Below are positions 1-6,222 of a stretch of DNA of 7,635 nucleotides, in pieces. The stretch covers positions 1 to 7,635 of the forward strand of contig CAMDGP010000101.1 in NCBI GenBank assembly GCA_945897765.1, written 5' to 3'. The stretch comes from Chitinophaga pinensis. Its GTDB lineage: Bacteria > Bacteroidota > Bacteroidia > Flavobacteriales_D > Crocinitomicaceae. The notes below the pieces were generated by a model. The model saw only the letters and a program-made list of their open reading frames with translations, did not search any database and was not told where the DNA came from. The position numbers were made by a program, and so were the translations under genes. How positions within the stretch are numbered: position 1 is the first letter of the stretch; the number at the start of each line of letters is the position of its first letter.

Positions 1-1196
1 TCTGTTTGAATTTCCTTCGATTTTATAAGGCAATTTTGAAAGTTAAAATTTAAGGTTACTCCAGCCAAAATCAAAGTATCTATTGCCAATTCAGTTTCCA
101 AATTCCCCGTTAAAATACAATTGGTCATCGTTCCTTCATTTATAGAACCGACTGTTGTAACATTTGTAAATCCATTTTCATAATAGTTACTGATTCCAAC
201 AGCAGGAGAAGTTGAACTTCCATAACCTAACAAATTACAATGATTAAAATTAAAATCGCCTCCTTCAAGCACGAGTAAAGCGTGTGTTCCTGATTTGGAA
301 ATAATACAATTTTCAGCCTTCACCTTTGCTCCAGAGTAAATAAAAACACCGTATCGTGCTTGATTTTGAATGATTGAATTGGTCAAGGTAAGCGTATATC
401 CAGTATTGTCAGCATTTTCAGAGAACAAGTGAATTCCAGCCGTCCCATTTTTTATAATGGCATAATCAATTGTGCTAGGTTTCGCCTGTTGAAAGTAAAT
501 ACCGTAGTATTGTCCTGCAACATCATCGTAATCAGCTTCTAATCGATCACCTTGAAAAACAACTTCATTTCCAAGTGTTCCTTGAATGTTTAAAGTGGAT
601 TTATAGACATAGAAAATTGCATTTTTGTGCATATGAACTTGCGTTCCAGCTGGAATTGTTAAGGTTTTTGCAGAATCAACGGCGGCATAGCCATAAACAA
701 CGTGCGGTTTATCATTTGGCCAAATTCCTTCGTTTAAATCTTTGTAGTGAAAATAAGCATCTTGTCCCCAAACAGCGATTTTCACATATTGATCTACGCC
801 GTTTGTCCGAAATCGAATCGAATCCTCAACAATCATTGGCAAATTTTGAGCATTCACATTTAGCGTAACCTCCACAAAGACAAAAAGTGAATCTTTTCCT
901 TCTAAATCAATATCCGTAATTTTTGTACCCTTTAAGCCATCAACATTCATTCTAAAAGGAGAACTTTCACCGCCAACGAGTTCAATTTCTTCAATATTTA
1001 CTGTTCGATTTTCGTTATTGTAGATTTTGAATTGCTTTGTAGTTGAACCGATTGTAGTGAAAACCGTATCAAAAACTACAGTGTCTAAAGAAAAAGAAAG
1101 ATTCTTTTTGGATAAAAATTGTTTCTTTCCACAATTTGTAAATGTCAACAAAAACAAAAAGGCTAGGAGGGAAGTAACTAAAAATCGTTTTATCAT
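1..1196 (-). CDS. Right-handed beta-helix lipoprotein, 3' end missing (runs off the left edge)
   Basis: I translated this open frame by hand: 398 codons with no stop, continuing past base 1, so the C-terminus is missing. It starts at ATG 1194-1196 with a lipoprotein signal: Lys/Arg, a Leu/Phe-rich core and lipobox FTNC with the lipidated Cys at residue 22. The residues after Cys are GKK, not the acidic surface-export signal known in some Bacteroidetes, so periplasmic versus surface location is open. Residues about 38-100 form a beta-rich module (DTVVFDTVFTTIGS, then an Ig-like stretch IEEIELVGG) typical of the first part of this Bacteroidetes lipoprotein family. From about residue 178 (LTIPAGTQV) to the end are short beta-helix coils with N/G turns, such as IKNGTAGIHLFS and QNQARYGVFIYSGAKV. 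Such folds often bind or cleave polysaccharide, but I see no catalytic signature, so no activity is assigned. It is divergent from the sigma-factor unit. Confidence 0.85.
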   Translation of the reverse strand, partial: MIKRFLVTSLLAFLFLLTFTNCGKKQFLSKKNLSFSLDTVVFDTVFTTIGSTTKQFKIYNNENRTVNIEEIELVGGESSPFRMNVDGLKGTKITDIDLEGKDSLFVFVEVTLNVNAQNLPMIVEDSIRFRTNGVDQYVKIAVWGQDAYFHYKDLNEGIWPNDKPHVVYGYAAVDSAKTLTIPAGTQVHMHKNAIFYVYKSTLNIQGTLGNEVVFQGDRLEADYDDVAGQYYGIYFQQAKPSTIDYAIIKNGTAGIHLFSENADNTGYTLTLTNSIIQNQARYGVFIYSGAKVKAENCIISKSGTHALLVLEGGDFNFNHCNLLGYGSSTSPAVGISNYYENGFTNVTTVGSINEGTMTNCILTGNLETELAIDTLILAGVTLNFNFQNCLIKSKEIQT

Positions 1197-1211
1197 AATT
1201 AACTGAACGTA

Positions 1212-1243
1212 CAAAGCTAAATTTTATTGATGATTAGAACTAA
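1212..1243 (-). promoter_or_regulatory. Candidate Bacteroidetes promoter for the beta-helix lipoprotein
   Basis: On the minus strand TAGCTTTG (1219-1212) matches the Bacteroidetes -7 consensus TAnnTTTG at every specified base. Twenty bases upstream is TTAG (1243-1240), three of four matches to the -33 element TTTG. Transcription would begin near 1205, giving a leader of only about 10 nt before the ATG. The -7 match is good and the -33 match is only fair, so this is a motif-based inference. Confidence 0.45.
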
Positions 1244-1244
1244 C

Positions 1245-1279
1245 TTTACTTAAATTTCATGAAAAAGATATTTATTTTG
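1245..1279 (+). promoter_or_regulatory. Weak candidate promoter for the lipoprotein-sigma-membrane protein operon
   Basis: TTATTTTG at 1272-1279 matches five of the six fixed positions of TAnnTTTG. TTTA at 1245-1248 matches three of four positions of the -33 box, with a 23-base spacer at the long end of the accepted range. It would give a leader of about 40 nt before ATG 1325. In AT-rich DNA such matches are easy to find, so it is listed mainly because no better box occurs in the 128-bp divergent region. If the operon depends on its own sigma factor, its promoter need not look like this at all. Confidence 0.2.
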
Positions 1280-1324
1280 AACCAAAACTAAACGAAGTTG
1301 TAAACGATACAAAATAATGAAAAA

Positions 1325-2581
1325 ATGAAATTCTATTTACTCATTCTATTGCTTTCTACAGTTTGGTCTTGCGCAAGTCAGATTCCAGAAAACACTACTA
1401 TTAATTCAAACTCAAATTCCAACAGCGGAATTAACTTTAATGCACCTGCCGTTTTAAATTCAGAGACGATTTCAACCAAAAATAATTCGATTAAAAAAGA
1501 GTTGATGGATTCGACCCAATTAGATTCCGATAAGTCGTTGGAAAGAAATGTAAAGTTTAATACTGAAAAGAAAGAAAAAACGAAAATCACCTCAGATTCC
1601 TATAATAAATCTTCAGCTTCAAAAGAAACATTGAATCAAAAGGTCATTATTTCAAGTGAATTTTCCAAAACAAAAACTCAGTCAAGTACTCAAAAAATAC
1701 AACGTTCCCCAACTCCACAAATGCAACAAACTTTAGATGAAAAAGTCGAAGAATTACAAGAAATTGATCCCAACTCATTTGAATACAACTTATTTAATTA
1801 TTCGTCTGGAAATTATGACGTAGGTCGAGAAAAGTACTTGAAAACGGCAGAACTTCAACAACCAGGAAATGTGGAGGTGCTAAAACTATCCGCTGCAAAT
1901 TCTATGGTAATTGGTGATACTCTGAATGCAAAGAAATATTTAAATCAATTGGAATTTAAACAAATAATTCAAGCAGAAACAATTGATTATACTTCAGATG
2001 TTCTTAAATCAGCAGAAGGAAATTCGACATTGATTACCCACGGATTTAACGATAGTTACGGAGCTTATCAAAATCAATTTAACAAAAATCAACAAACTGA
2101 AATAAATGTTATTTCTTTGGACTTTATGCAAAGTCAGTCTTATCGTGATGTGTTAAAAACAAAAGGTTACGATGTTCCTGTTCAAAAGGAAGTTAATGTC
2201 AGTTACTTGAAATCTTTTTGTGAGTTGAATGCAGATAAAAAAATTGCTATTTCGATGACTTTACCCAAAGAATATTTAATTCCTATTCAAGCTAATTTAT
2301 ATCCTTGTGGTTTGATTTTTGAGTATCGTGAAAGTACGAATATTGCAAGTAGCTTTCAATTGGAAGATTTATGGTATATTAAATTGAATAAAAAGGTATT
2401 AAATGTTTATCAAACCAGTTTAAGTAATGCCTATGCTGGGAATTATTTACCGATGTTGCTTTATTTGAAAAATCATTATAAACAGCAGAATGACTTAAAT
2501 AATTTGGAGAAAATAGAAATGGATATCGAAAAAGTGAGCAATAAATCAGGTAAATCAAGTAGCTTGAAAAAGAAATATTAA
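1325..2581 (+). CDS. Lipoprotein with disordered stalk and TPR-like repeats, first gene of a sigma-factor operon
   Basis: The 418-residue product has a short lipoprotein signal peptide with lipobox VWSC, Cys at residue 16, so it should be anchored in the envelope. Residues about 22-135 are low-complexity, rich in Ser, Asn, Thr and Lys (including an alternating SNSNSN run), and look like an extended linker. Residues about 150-210 form two helical hairpins of TPR type (FNYSSGNYDVGREKYLKTAEL, then a second with GDTLNAKKYLNQL). Residues about 232-340 hold a separate alpha/beta segment (TLITHGFNDSY, INVISLDFMQS, then KIAISMTLPKEY and CGLIFEY). This recalls the soluble C-terminal part of DUF2723 membrane glycosyltransferase-like proteins, a resemblance seen by eye only. 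I do not recognise the whole protein. Its stop shares one base with the sigma gene start (TAATG), so it is probably coupled to sigma synthesis. A sensor or regulated-effector role is inferred from position only. Confidence 0.85.
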   Translation: MKFYLLILLLSTVWSCASQIPENTTINSNSNSNSGINFNAPAVLNSETISTKNNSIKKELMDSTQLDSDKSLERNVKFNTEKKEKTKITSDSYNKSSASKETLNQKVIISSEFSKTKTQSSTQKIQRSPTPQMQQTLDEKVEELQEIDPNSFEYNLFNYSSGNYDVGREKYLKTAELQQPGNVEVLKLSAANSMVIGDTLNAKKYLNQLEFKQIIQAETIDYTSDVLKSAEGNSTLITHGFNDSYGAYQNQFNKNQQTEINVISLDFMQSQSYRDVLKTKGYDVPVQKEVNVSYLKSFCELNADKKIAISMTLPKEYLIPIQANLYPCGLIFEYRESTNIASSFQLEDLWYIKLNKKVLNVYQTSLSNAYAGNYLPMLLYLKNHYKQQNDLNNLEKIEMDIEKVSNKSGKSSSLKKKY

Positions 2582-3168
2582 TGCAATTATTTAAACCGAA
2601 ATATAATTCCTTTACGGACGAAGAGTTGATGAAAGCCTTATCAAAAGGTGATCAACGCGCTTTTGATGAATTATATAAACGGTTTTATGGGCAGCTTTTA
2701 GGGTATTTTAAAAATATGCTTTGGGGAGATAGAGAAAAAGCGGAGGATATGGTTCATGATATTTTTTCTAAAATCATTAAAAATCCAGATTATTTTGATT
2801 CCAACCGATCTTTTCGAACATGGCTTTTTTCAGTTGCCAGTAATATGTGTAAAAACGAATATAAAAAACAAGCAGTGCGCAAAAATACAACTACTGGTGT
2901 TGAAGATTATCGCAGTATTTCTTCGAGTACAAATGTTTTGTCTGAAGTTCAAGATATTCAGTTTCAAGCAGCGTTTGAAGATAATTTAGCAAAAATGGAC
3001 GAAAAACACCGGGAAGTTTTTGCATTAAGGCACCTTGAAGGACTTTCAATGAAAGAAATTGCAGAAGTAATGGAAATCAATGAAGGTACAGTTAAATCGC
3101 GTTTGTTTTATGCGACCAAATTTTTGGCAGAAAAATTAAAAGTATATAATCCAGTTTTAAATTATTAA
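2581..3168 (+). CDS. ECF-type RNA polymerase sigma-70 factor
   Basis: At 195 residues this is the normal ECF size, with two clear domains. Region 2 spans about residues 14-98: the entry helix with KGDQRAFDELYKRFY, the core-binding helix with AEDMVHDIFSKII (about 54-66), and the -10 recognition stretch SFRTWLFSVASNMCKNEYKK (77-96). A variable linker follows (about 99-125). Region 4 spans about 133-186, with EKHREVFALRHLEGLS and the helix-turn-helix MKEIAEVMEINEGTVKSRL (157-175) that contacts the -35 element. There is no extra C-terminal domain. The ATG overlaps the upstream stop by one base, which supports this start and suggests translational coupling. No good Shine-Dalgarno site is present. 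It is followed after 2 nt by a probable anti-sigma gene, the usual arrangement for ECF factors. The target promoters cannot be deduced from the window. Confidence 0.95.
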   Translation: MQLFKPKYNSFTDEELMKALSKGDQRAFDELYKRFYGQLLGYFKNMLWGDREKAEDMVHDIFSKIIKNPDYFDSNRSFRTWLFSVASNMCKNEYKKQAVRKNTTTGVEDYRSISSSTNVLSEVQDIQFQAAFEDNLAKMDEKHREVFALRHLEGLSMKEIAEVMEINEGTVKSRLFYATKFLAEKLKVYNPVLNY

Positions 3169-3170
3169 TA

Positions 3171-3914
3171 ATGGAAGAGTATCAAATCGAAATCATTCGT
3201 AAAACGTCTTTTCACGGGCTATCGCAAGCGCAAAGAGAAGAAATGAAAGATTGGTTTTCTACGGAAGAAGAGTTTTTGGATTTACAGCATTTATTTGTTG
3301 GTGTTCAATCGTATAAGGAAGCGTACGAAAAAGAACAATCAACTCGCAAAAAAGAATTAGATGAACTTTTTGTGCAAGTTCATAGCAATCAACCTTCGTT
3401 TAATTGGAAGAATTTCTTTTTTCCAGCTTTAAGACCAATTGTTTTGCAACCTGGCTTTCAATTAGCTTTTGGTTTAGTTTTTCTTCTTGGAATTGGCTAT
3501 TTTCTAACAAATGGAATTTCAACACCAAACGCTCCAATTCAAGCTAAAAAAGATAAACCACTTATTAAAAAACAAAAAGTAAAAGAAGAAAACCAGCCGA
3601 AAGAAATCGTTGCTCCAATTCCAAGTATTGCTGAAAATTTAAATTCACTTGCAGAAAAGCCTATATCAATAGCTTCATTAGAAGCGCCAAATAAATTGTA
3701 TGTTACTGACCAAGAAGATATGGTATCAGATGCTGTTGCGAGTATGGATATTGAAATTGCTACAGGTTCTACCATGAATTTGACTTCTGCAAATACGGAG
3801 TTTTTTAACGTATCATTTGGAAAAGTCGAAGAAGATAAAATGACAATTTCAAGTCCAATAAAACCAATTAGCGACCAACCAGAAATTTTAGATTTACTTT
3901 TTGCTACTTATTAA
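3171..3914 (+). CDS. Probable single-pass membrane anti-sigma factor, non-zinc type
   Basis: The 247-residue product has a hydrophilic, charged N-terminal part (about 1-80), one transmembrane helix (about 94-113, PGFQLAFGLVFLLGIGYFL), a Lys/Pro-rich hinge (about 119-150) and a polar C-terminal part ending in LLFATY. Hinge and charge placement suggest a cytoplasmic N-terminus and periplasmic C-terminus, the topology of ECF anti-sigma factors. The N-terminal helices (FHGLSQAQREEMKDWFS and EEEFLDLQHLFVGV) would be the sigma-binding region. The protein has no cysteine at all, so it cannot be the zinc-binding HxxxCxxC anti-sigma type, and I see no FecR domain. The call rests on topology and on its start 2 nt after the sigma stop. 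A regulated envelope protein that merely shares the operon is the alternative. Confidence 0.7.
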   Translation: MEEYQIEIIRKTSFHGLSQAQREEMKDWFSTEEEFLDLQHLFVGVQSYKEAYEKEQSTRKKELDELFVQVHSNQPSFNWKNFFFPALRPIVLQPGFQLAFGLVFLLGIGYFLTNGISTPNAPIQAKKDKPLIKKQKVKEENQPKEIVAPIPSIAENLNSLAEKPISIASLEAPNKLYVTDQEDMVSDAVASMDIEIATGSTMNLTSANTEFFNVSFGKVEEDKMTISSPIKPISDQPEILDLLFATY

Positions 3915-3919
3915 GAATT

Positions 3920-4687
3920 TCATCTTCCTTTTAATACGAAATGCTCTTTCACTTGTTGTTTTCTAGGAATCAAAATTCCCATTCGAAATAAATCAATCGA
4001 TACATTGTAATTATTCGAGTTTTTAAGTGAATTCCAAGCTTTAAACATATCATCACTCCAGCGAATATCGTCAAGAATAAAAATCGTTTCATTGTGTGAA
4101 TGTTTTTCCAATTTTTGCATGTACTCGATAGTTGCTTTACCATCATGGTGTCCATCGACAAAAATTAAGTCATATTTCTCACTTGAAATTTGATTTAAAA
4201 AATCACGAAAAGTGGATTCAATAAAATTGACATTTGAAACTTTATCCTTAAGAAAATCTTGCGTAAAACTTAAGGTTTCAGGGCAAGCTTCAACGGTTGT
4301 AATTTGAATTGTTGGATTTCCTAAATGAAAATGTAAAGTTCCAATTCCAAGTGAAGTTCCAAATTCTAAAATTTTTTTCGGTTGAAAATAATTACTTAAT
4401 TGAAATAGAATCCTTCCATAATGTCCTTTGCTTGAACTTATTTTGAAAATTTGTTGAATTGAACGTTGGTTTCCTAATTTATGTGATCCAGCTCCAAAAT
4501 CCTTAATGGTTATGACTTTCTTATTGTTTTTTAATTTTTTAAAAGTAGTATTAAGAAGCGCTAAATTTGATGTTGAAAAATCAATTTTGAATACTCTATC
4601 AACTAAATCGTAAATAAAAGGTGAATGAATTCCATGCCTTCCCTTTGCGTTCCATTTATATTTTATATATTCGAAAACTATATTCAC
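3920..4687 (-). CDS. Class I SAM-dependent methyltransferase, GTG start
   Basis: The 255-residue protein has a Rossmann-type methyltransferase core. Motif I is ILEFGTSLGIGT (106-117), the glycine loop that binds S-adenosylmethionine. The acidic residue after strand 2 is in VEACPE (132-137), then NFIESTF (154-160), motif IV DLIFVDGHHDG (173-183), and FILDDIRWSDDM (203-214). The pattern fits the Methyltransf_24 / O-methyltransferase group; VDGxH with a following DD pair is typical there and may bind metal. The N-terminal block GRHGIHSPFIYDLVDRVF (16-33) is, as I recall it, characteristic of a Bacteroidetes subgroup. The start codon is GTG (4687-4685): the frame is closed by a TAA 30 bases upstream, no ATG lies between, and the next internal Met is far inside the domain. 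The substrate is unknown. It converges on the sigma operon (5 bp between stops) and diverges from the DUF4301 gene. Confidence 0.88.
   Translation of the reverse strand: MNIVFEYIKYKWNAKGRHGIHSPFIYDLVDRVFKIDFSTSNLALLNTTFKKLKNNKKVITIKDFGAGSHKLGNQRSIQQIFKISSSKGHYGRILFQLSNYFQPKKILEFGTSLGIGTLHFHLGNPTIQITTVEACPETLSFTQDFLKDKVSNVNFIESTFRDFLNQISSEKYDLIFVDGHHDGKATIEYMQKLEKHSHNETIFILDDIRWSDDMFKAWNSLKNSNNYNVSIDLFRMGILIPRKQQVKEHFVLKGR
4644..4673 (+). promoter_or_regulatory. Candidate promoter for the DUF4301 gene, lying inside the divergent methyltransferase gene
   Basis: TTTG at 4644-4647 is followed after 18 bases by TATATTCG at 4666-4673. That matches nine of the ten fixed positions of the Bacteroidetes TTTG/TAnnTTTG promoter. 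A start near 4679 would give a leader of about 42 nt to ATG 4721. The gap between the two divergent starts is only 33 bp, so a promoter for either gene has to overlap the other, and this one sits over the first 15 or so codons of the methyltransferase. Confidence 0.4.
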
Positions 4688-4720
4688 AGCACAAAGAAAC
4701 GCTTTTAGATTAAATTATTT

Positions 4721-6124
4721 ATGACTGCTACAACTAATGAGCAACAAATTAATTCTCAAAGAGAGAAGGTTAGCCAACCAAATCCAAAATTAAATTTAAT
4801 TTCACCTTGTAAAATAGGTAATGGAATCCTTAAATTGTCGGAGAATGACTGGAATTATTACAATTCTTCGTTTAAAGAATTGAGTTGTAAAATAGGAATT
4901 TTTGTACCCGCATCTGGTTCTGGTTCTAGAATGTTTGAATTTTTATTTGATTTTTTAAGTAATCCAACAAATGAAAATAGAAGTTTGGTTGAACGGTTTT
5001 TAAACCGAATTCAAAAGTTTGCTTTTTTCAGACATTTGCCCAAAGAACTGCAATCAAAACTATTAAATTTTGAAATTTCTTTAGAAGAATTCGCTACATT
5101 TTTACTTCAAAAAGAGGGGATGGGTTTTGGTGAATTACCCAAAGGATTAATTCCTTTTCATGTCCAAGAACCTTTTGTGTTAAATCCGATTCAAGAACAC
5201 ATTGTTCAAGCGAATTTATTGGGAGTTAATCATCTACATTTTCATTTTACTATTCAACGAAAGTTTGAAGACTTATTCAAAGGGTCGATAACTCAAATTG
5301 AAGGTTTAACAGGGGCTAACTTTAATGTTACTTATTCTGAACAAAATCAAGAAACTGATTCTTATGTTTTTGATTTAGACGGAAATTTAATAGAAAATGA
5401 GGAAGGTCAACCTTTAAGAAGACCTGCAGGTCATGGTGCCTTGCTTCACAATTTACAAGAAATCAACAGCGAATTAATTTTCGTAAAAAACATTGATAAC
5501 GTTCAGCATTACACTAAATCAAAAGAATCAATTAAAGTTTGGAGTGCAATTGGAGCCTTACTTTTGGAATTTAAATCAGAACTTTCAAAATTAAATTCTA
5601 ATCCAGATTTTAATAAATTGAATGAAATCAATGAAAAGTATCAAGTTTTTTCACAGTCCGAGATAGAATCAATAAAAAGTATAGAAGAATTAAAAGAACT
5701 TATAAATAGACCAATTCGTATTTGCGGGATGGTGAGAAATGAAGGTCAGCCAGGTGGAGGTCCATTTCATGTGGAAGAAAATGGCATTATTAGAAAGCAA
5801 ATCGTTGAAAAAGCTCAAATTTCAAACAATCCTGAACAGTATAAACAGATGGTTCAAAGCACACATTTTAATCCTGTTATGATGGTTTTGAGTACTACAA
5901 ATTTGAATGGTAACAAATTAGATATAATTGAATTTTGTGATGATTCAAAATATTTTGTGGTTTCAAAAAAGCAAAAAGGAAAAGAAGTTCGTTTCATCGA
6001 ATTACCGGGCTTGTGGAATGGTTCGATGGCATATTGGAATACAATATTTATAGAAGTGCCAAATGAAACATTCAGTCCTGTTAAAACAGTTTTGGATTTA
6101 TTGAATGAATCTCACTTAGCTTAG
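4721..6124 (+). CDS. DUF4301 family protein, probable nucleotidyltransferase-like fold
   Basis: The 467-residue protein is soluble, with no signal peptide or membrane segment. I recognise it as the Bacteroidetes DUF4301 family from blocks VPASGSGSRMF (62-72), LPKGLIPFH (139-147), HLHFHFTI (171-178), RRPAGHGALLHNLQEI (233-248), IFVKNIDNV (253-261), RICGMVRNEGQPGGGPFHV (333-351) and LPGLWNGSMAYWNTIF (428-443). No biochemical role for the family is known to me. The motif order resembles UDP-sugar pyrophosphorylases: a glycine-rich nucleotide loop with Arg-Met, a Lys before Pro, a P-x-GHG block, then a strand ending in N-x-DN whose Asp could hold the metal. I infer a sugar- or alditol-phosphate nucleotidyltransferase-type enzyme. 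The N-terminal 25 residues are polar and probably disordered. The start is the first ATG after the divergent gene. It is followed by a 98-bp gap and the Nfu gene, probably a separate transcript. Confidence 0.85.
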   Translation: MTATTNEQQINSQREKVSQPNPKLNLISPCKIGNGILKLSENDWNYYNSSFKELSCKIGIFVPASGSGSRMFEFLFDFLSNPTNENRSLVERFLNRIQKFAFFRHLPKELQSKLLNFEISLEEFATFLLQKEGMGFGELPKGLIPFHVQEPFVLNPIQEHIVQANLLGVNHLHFHFTIQRKFEDLFKGSITQIEGLTGANFNVTYSEQNQETDSYVFDLDGNLIENEEGQPLRRPAGHGALLHNLQEINSELIFVKNIDNVQHYTKSKESIKVWSAIGALLLEFKSELSKLNSNPDFNKLNEINEKYQVFSQSEIESIKSIEELKELINRPIRICGMVRNEGQPGGGPFHVEENGIIRKQIVEKAQISNNPEQYKQMVQSTHFNPVMMVLSTTNLNGNKLDIIEFCDDSKYFVVSKKQKGKEVRFIELPGLWNGSMAYWNTIFIEVPNETFSPVKTVLDLLNESHLA

Positions 6125-6185
6125 GTCAGTTTTTACATCCTAAAAAGTATTAAATATTGATTCATTAGCTTAAGTTAGCTTTTTA
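6116..6185 (+). repeat. Imperfect 20-bp direct repeat pair at the end of the DUF4301 gene, possible weak terminator
   Basis: TTAGCTTAGGTCAGTTTTTA (6116-6135) recurs as a nearly identical 21-base copy at 6165-6185, differing by two substitutions and one inserted C. The first copy overlaps the last codons and the TAG stop of the DUF4301 gene. Each copy ends in a run of T. The second contains AGCT...AGCT, which can form a 4-bp stem with a 6-base loop before five T residues, so a weak terminator is possible. The stem is too short for confidence, and chance similarity in AT-rich DNA is the main alternative. Confidence 0.35.
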
Positions 6186-6208
6186 AAGAAACATTCTTAC
6201 TAAATTTG
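6175..6208 (+). promoter_or_regulatory. Candidate promoter for the Nfu gene
   Basis: TAAATTTG at 6201-6208 is a full match to the -7 box TAnnTTTG, 14 bases before the ATG of the Nfu gene. TTAG at 6175-6178, 22 bases upstream, is a three-of-four match to the -33 box. The implied transcript starts near 6213 with a leader of only about 10 nt, which resembles the layout upstream of the beta-helix lipoprotein. The gene would then be transcribed independently of the DUF4301 gene. Confidence 0.45.
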
Positions 6209-6222
6209 ATTAAAAAATAAAA

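Noticed and set aside
575..868. A 97-codon plus-strand open frame
   Set aside because: It lies fully opposite the beta-helix lipoprotein, whose frame is intact and carries clear family features. The plus-strand product is compositionally odd (His/Arg/Leu-rich) and has no recognisable motif.
1378..1590. A 70-codon minus-strand open frame opposite the lipoprotein stalk
   Set aside because: Its hydrophobic product is what the antisense of a Ser/Asn/Lys-rich sequence gives. It has no leader or promoter of its own.
3539..3775. A 78-codon minus-strand open frame opposite the membrane protein gene
   Set aside because: It is an antisense shadow of the periplasmic part of the probable anti-sigma, with no motif and no promoter-like box nearby.
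3895..3935. A bidirectional terminator between the convergent membrane protein and methyltransferase genes
   Set aside because: Only 5 bp separate the stops. The best pairing is AAGA/TCTT with a 6-base loop, too weak to call. The transcripts probably overlap, but the sequence does not show where they end.
4692..4699. TTTCTTTG on the minus strand as a -7 box for the methyltransferase
   Set aside because: It matches five of six fixed positions, but no TTTG-like -33 box lies at the right distance and it would put the transcript start at or inside the GTG. It is mentioned in a finding but not listed as a feature.
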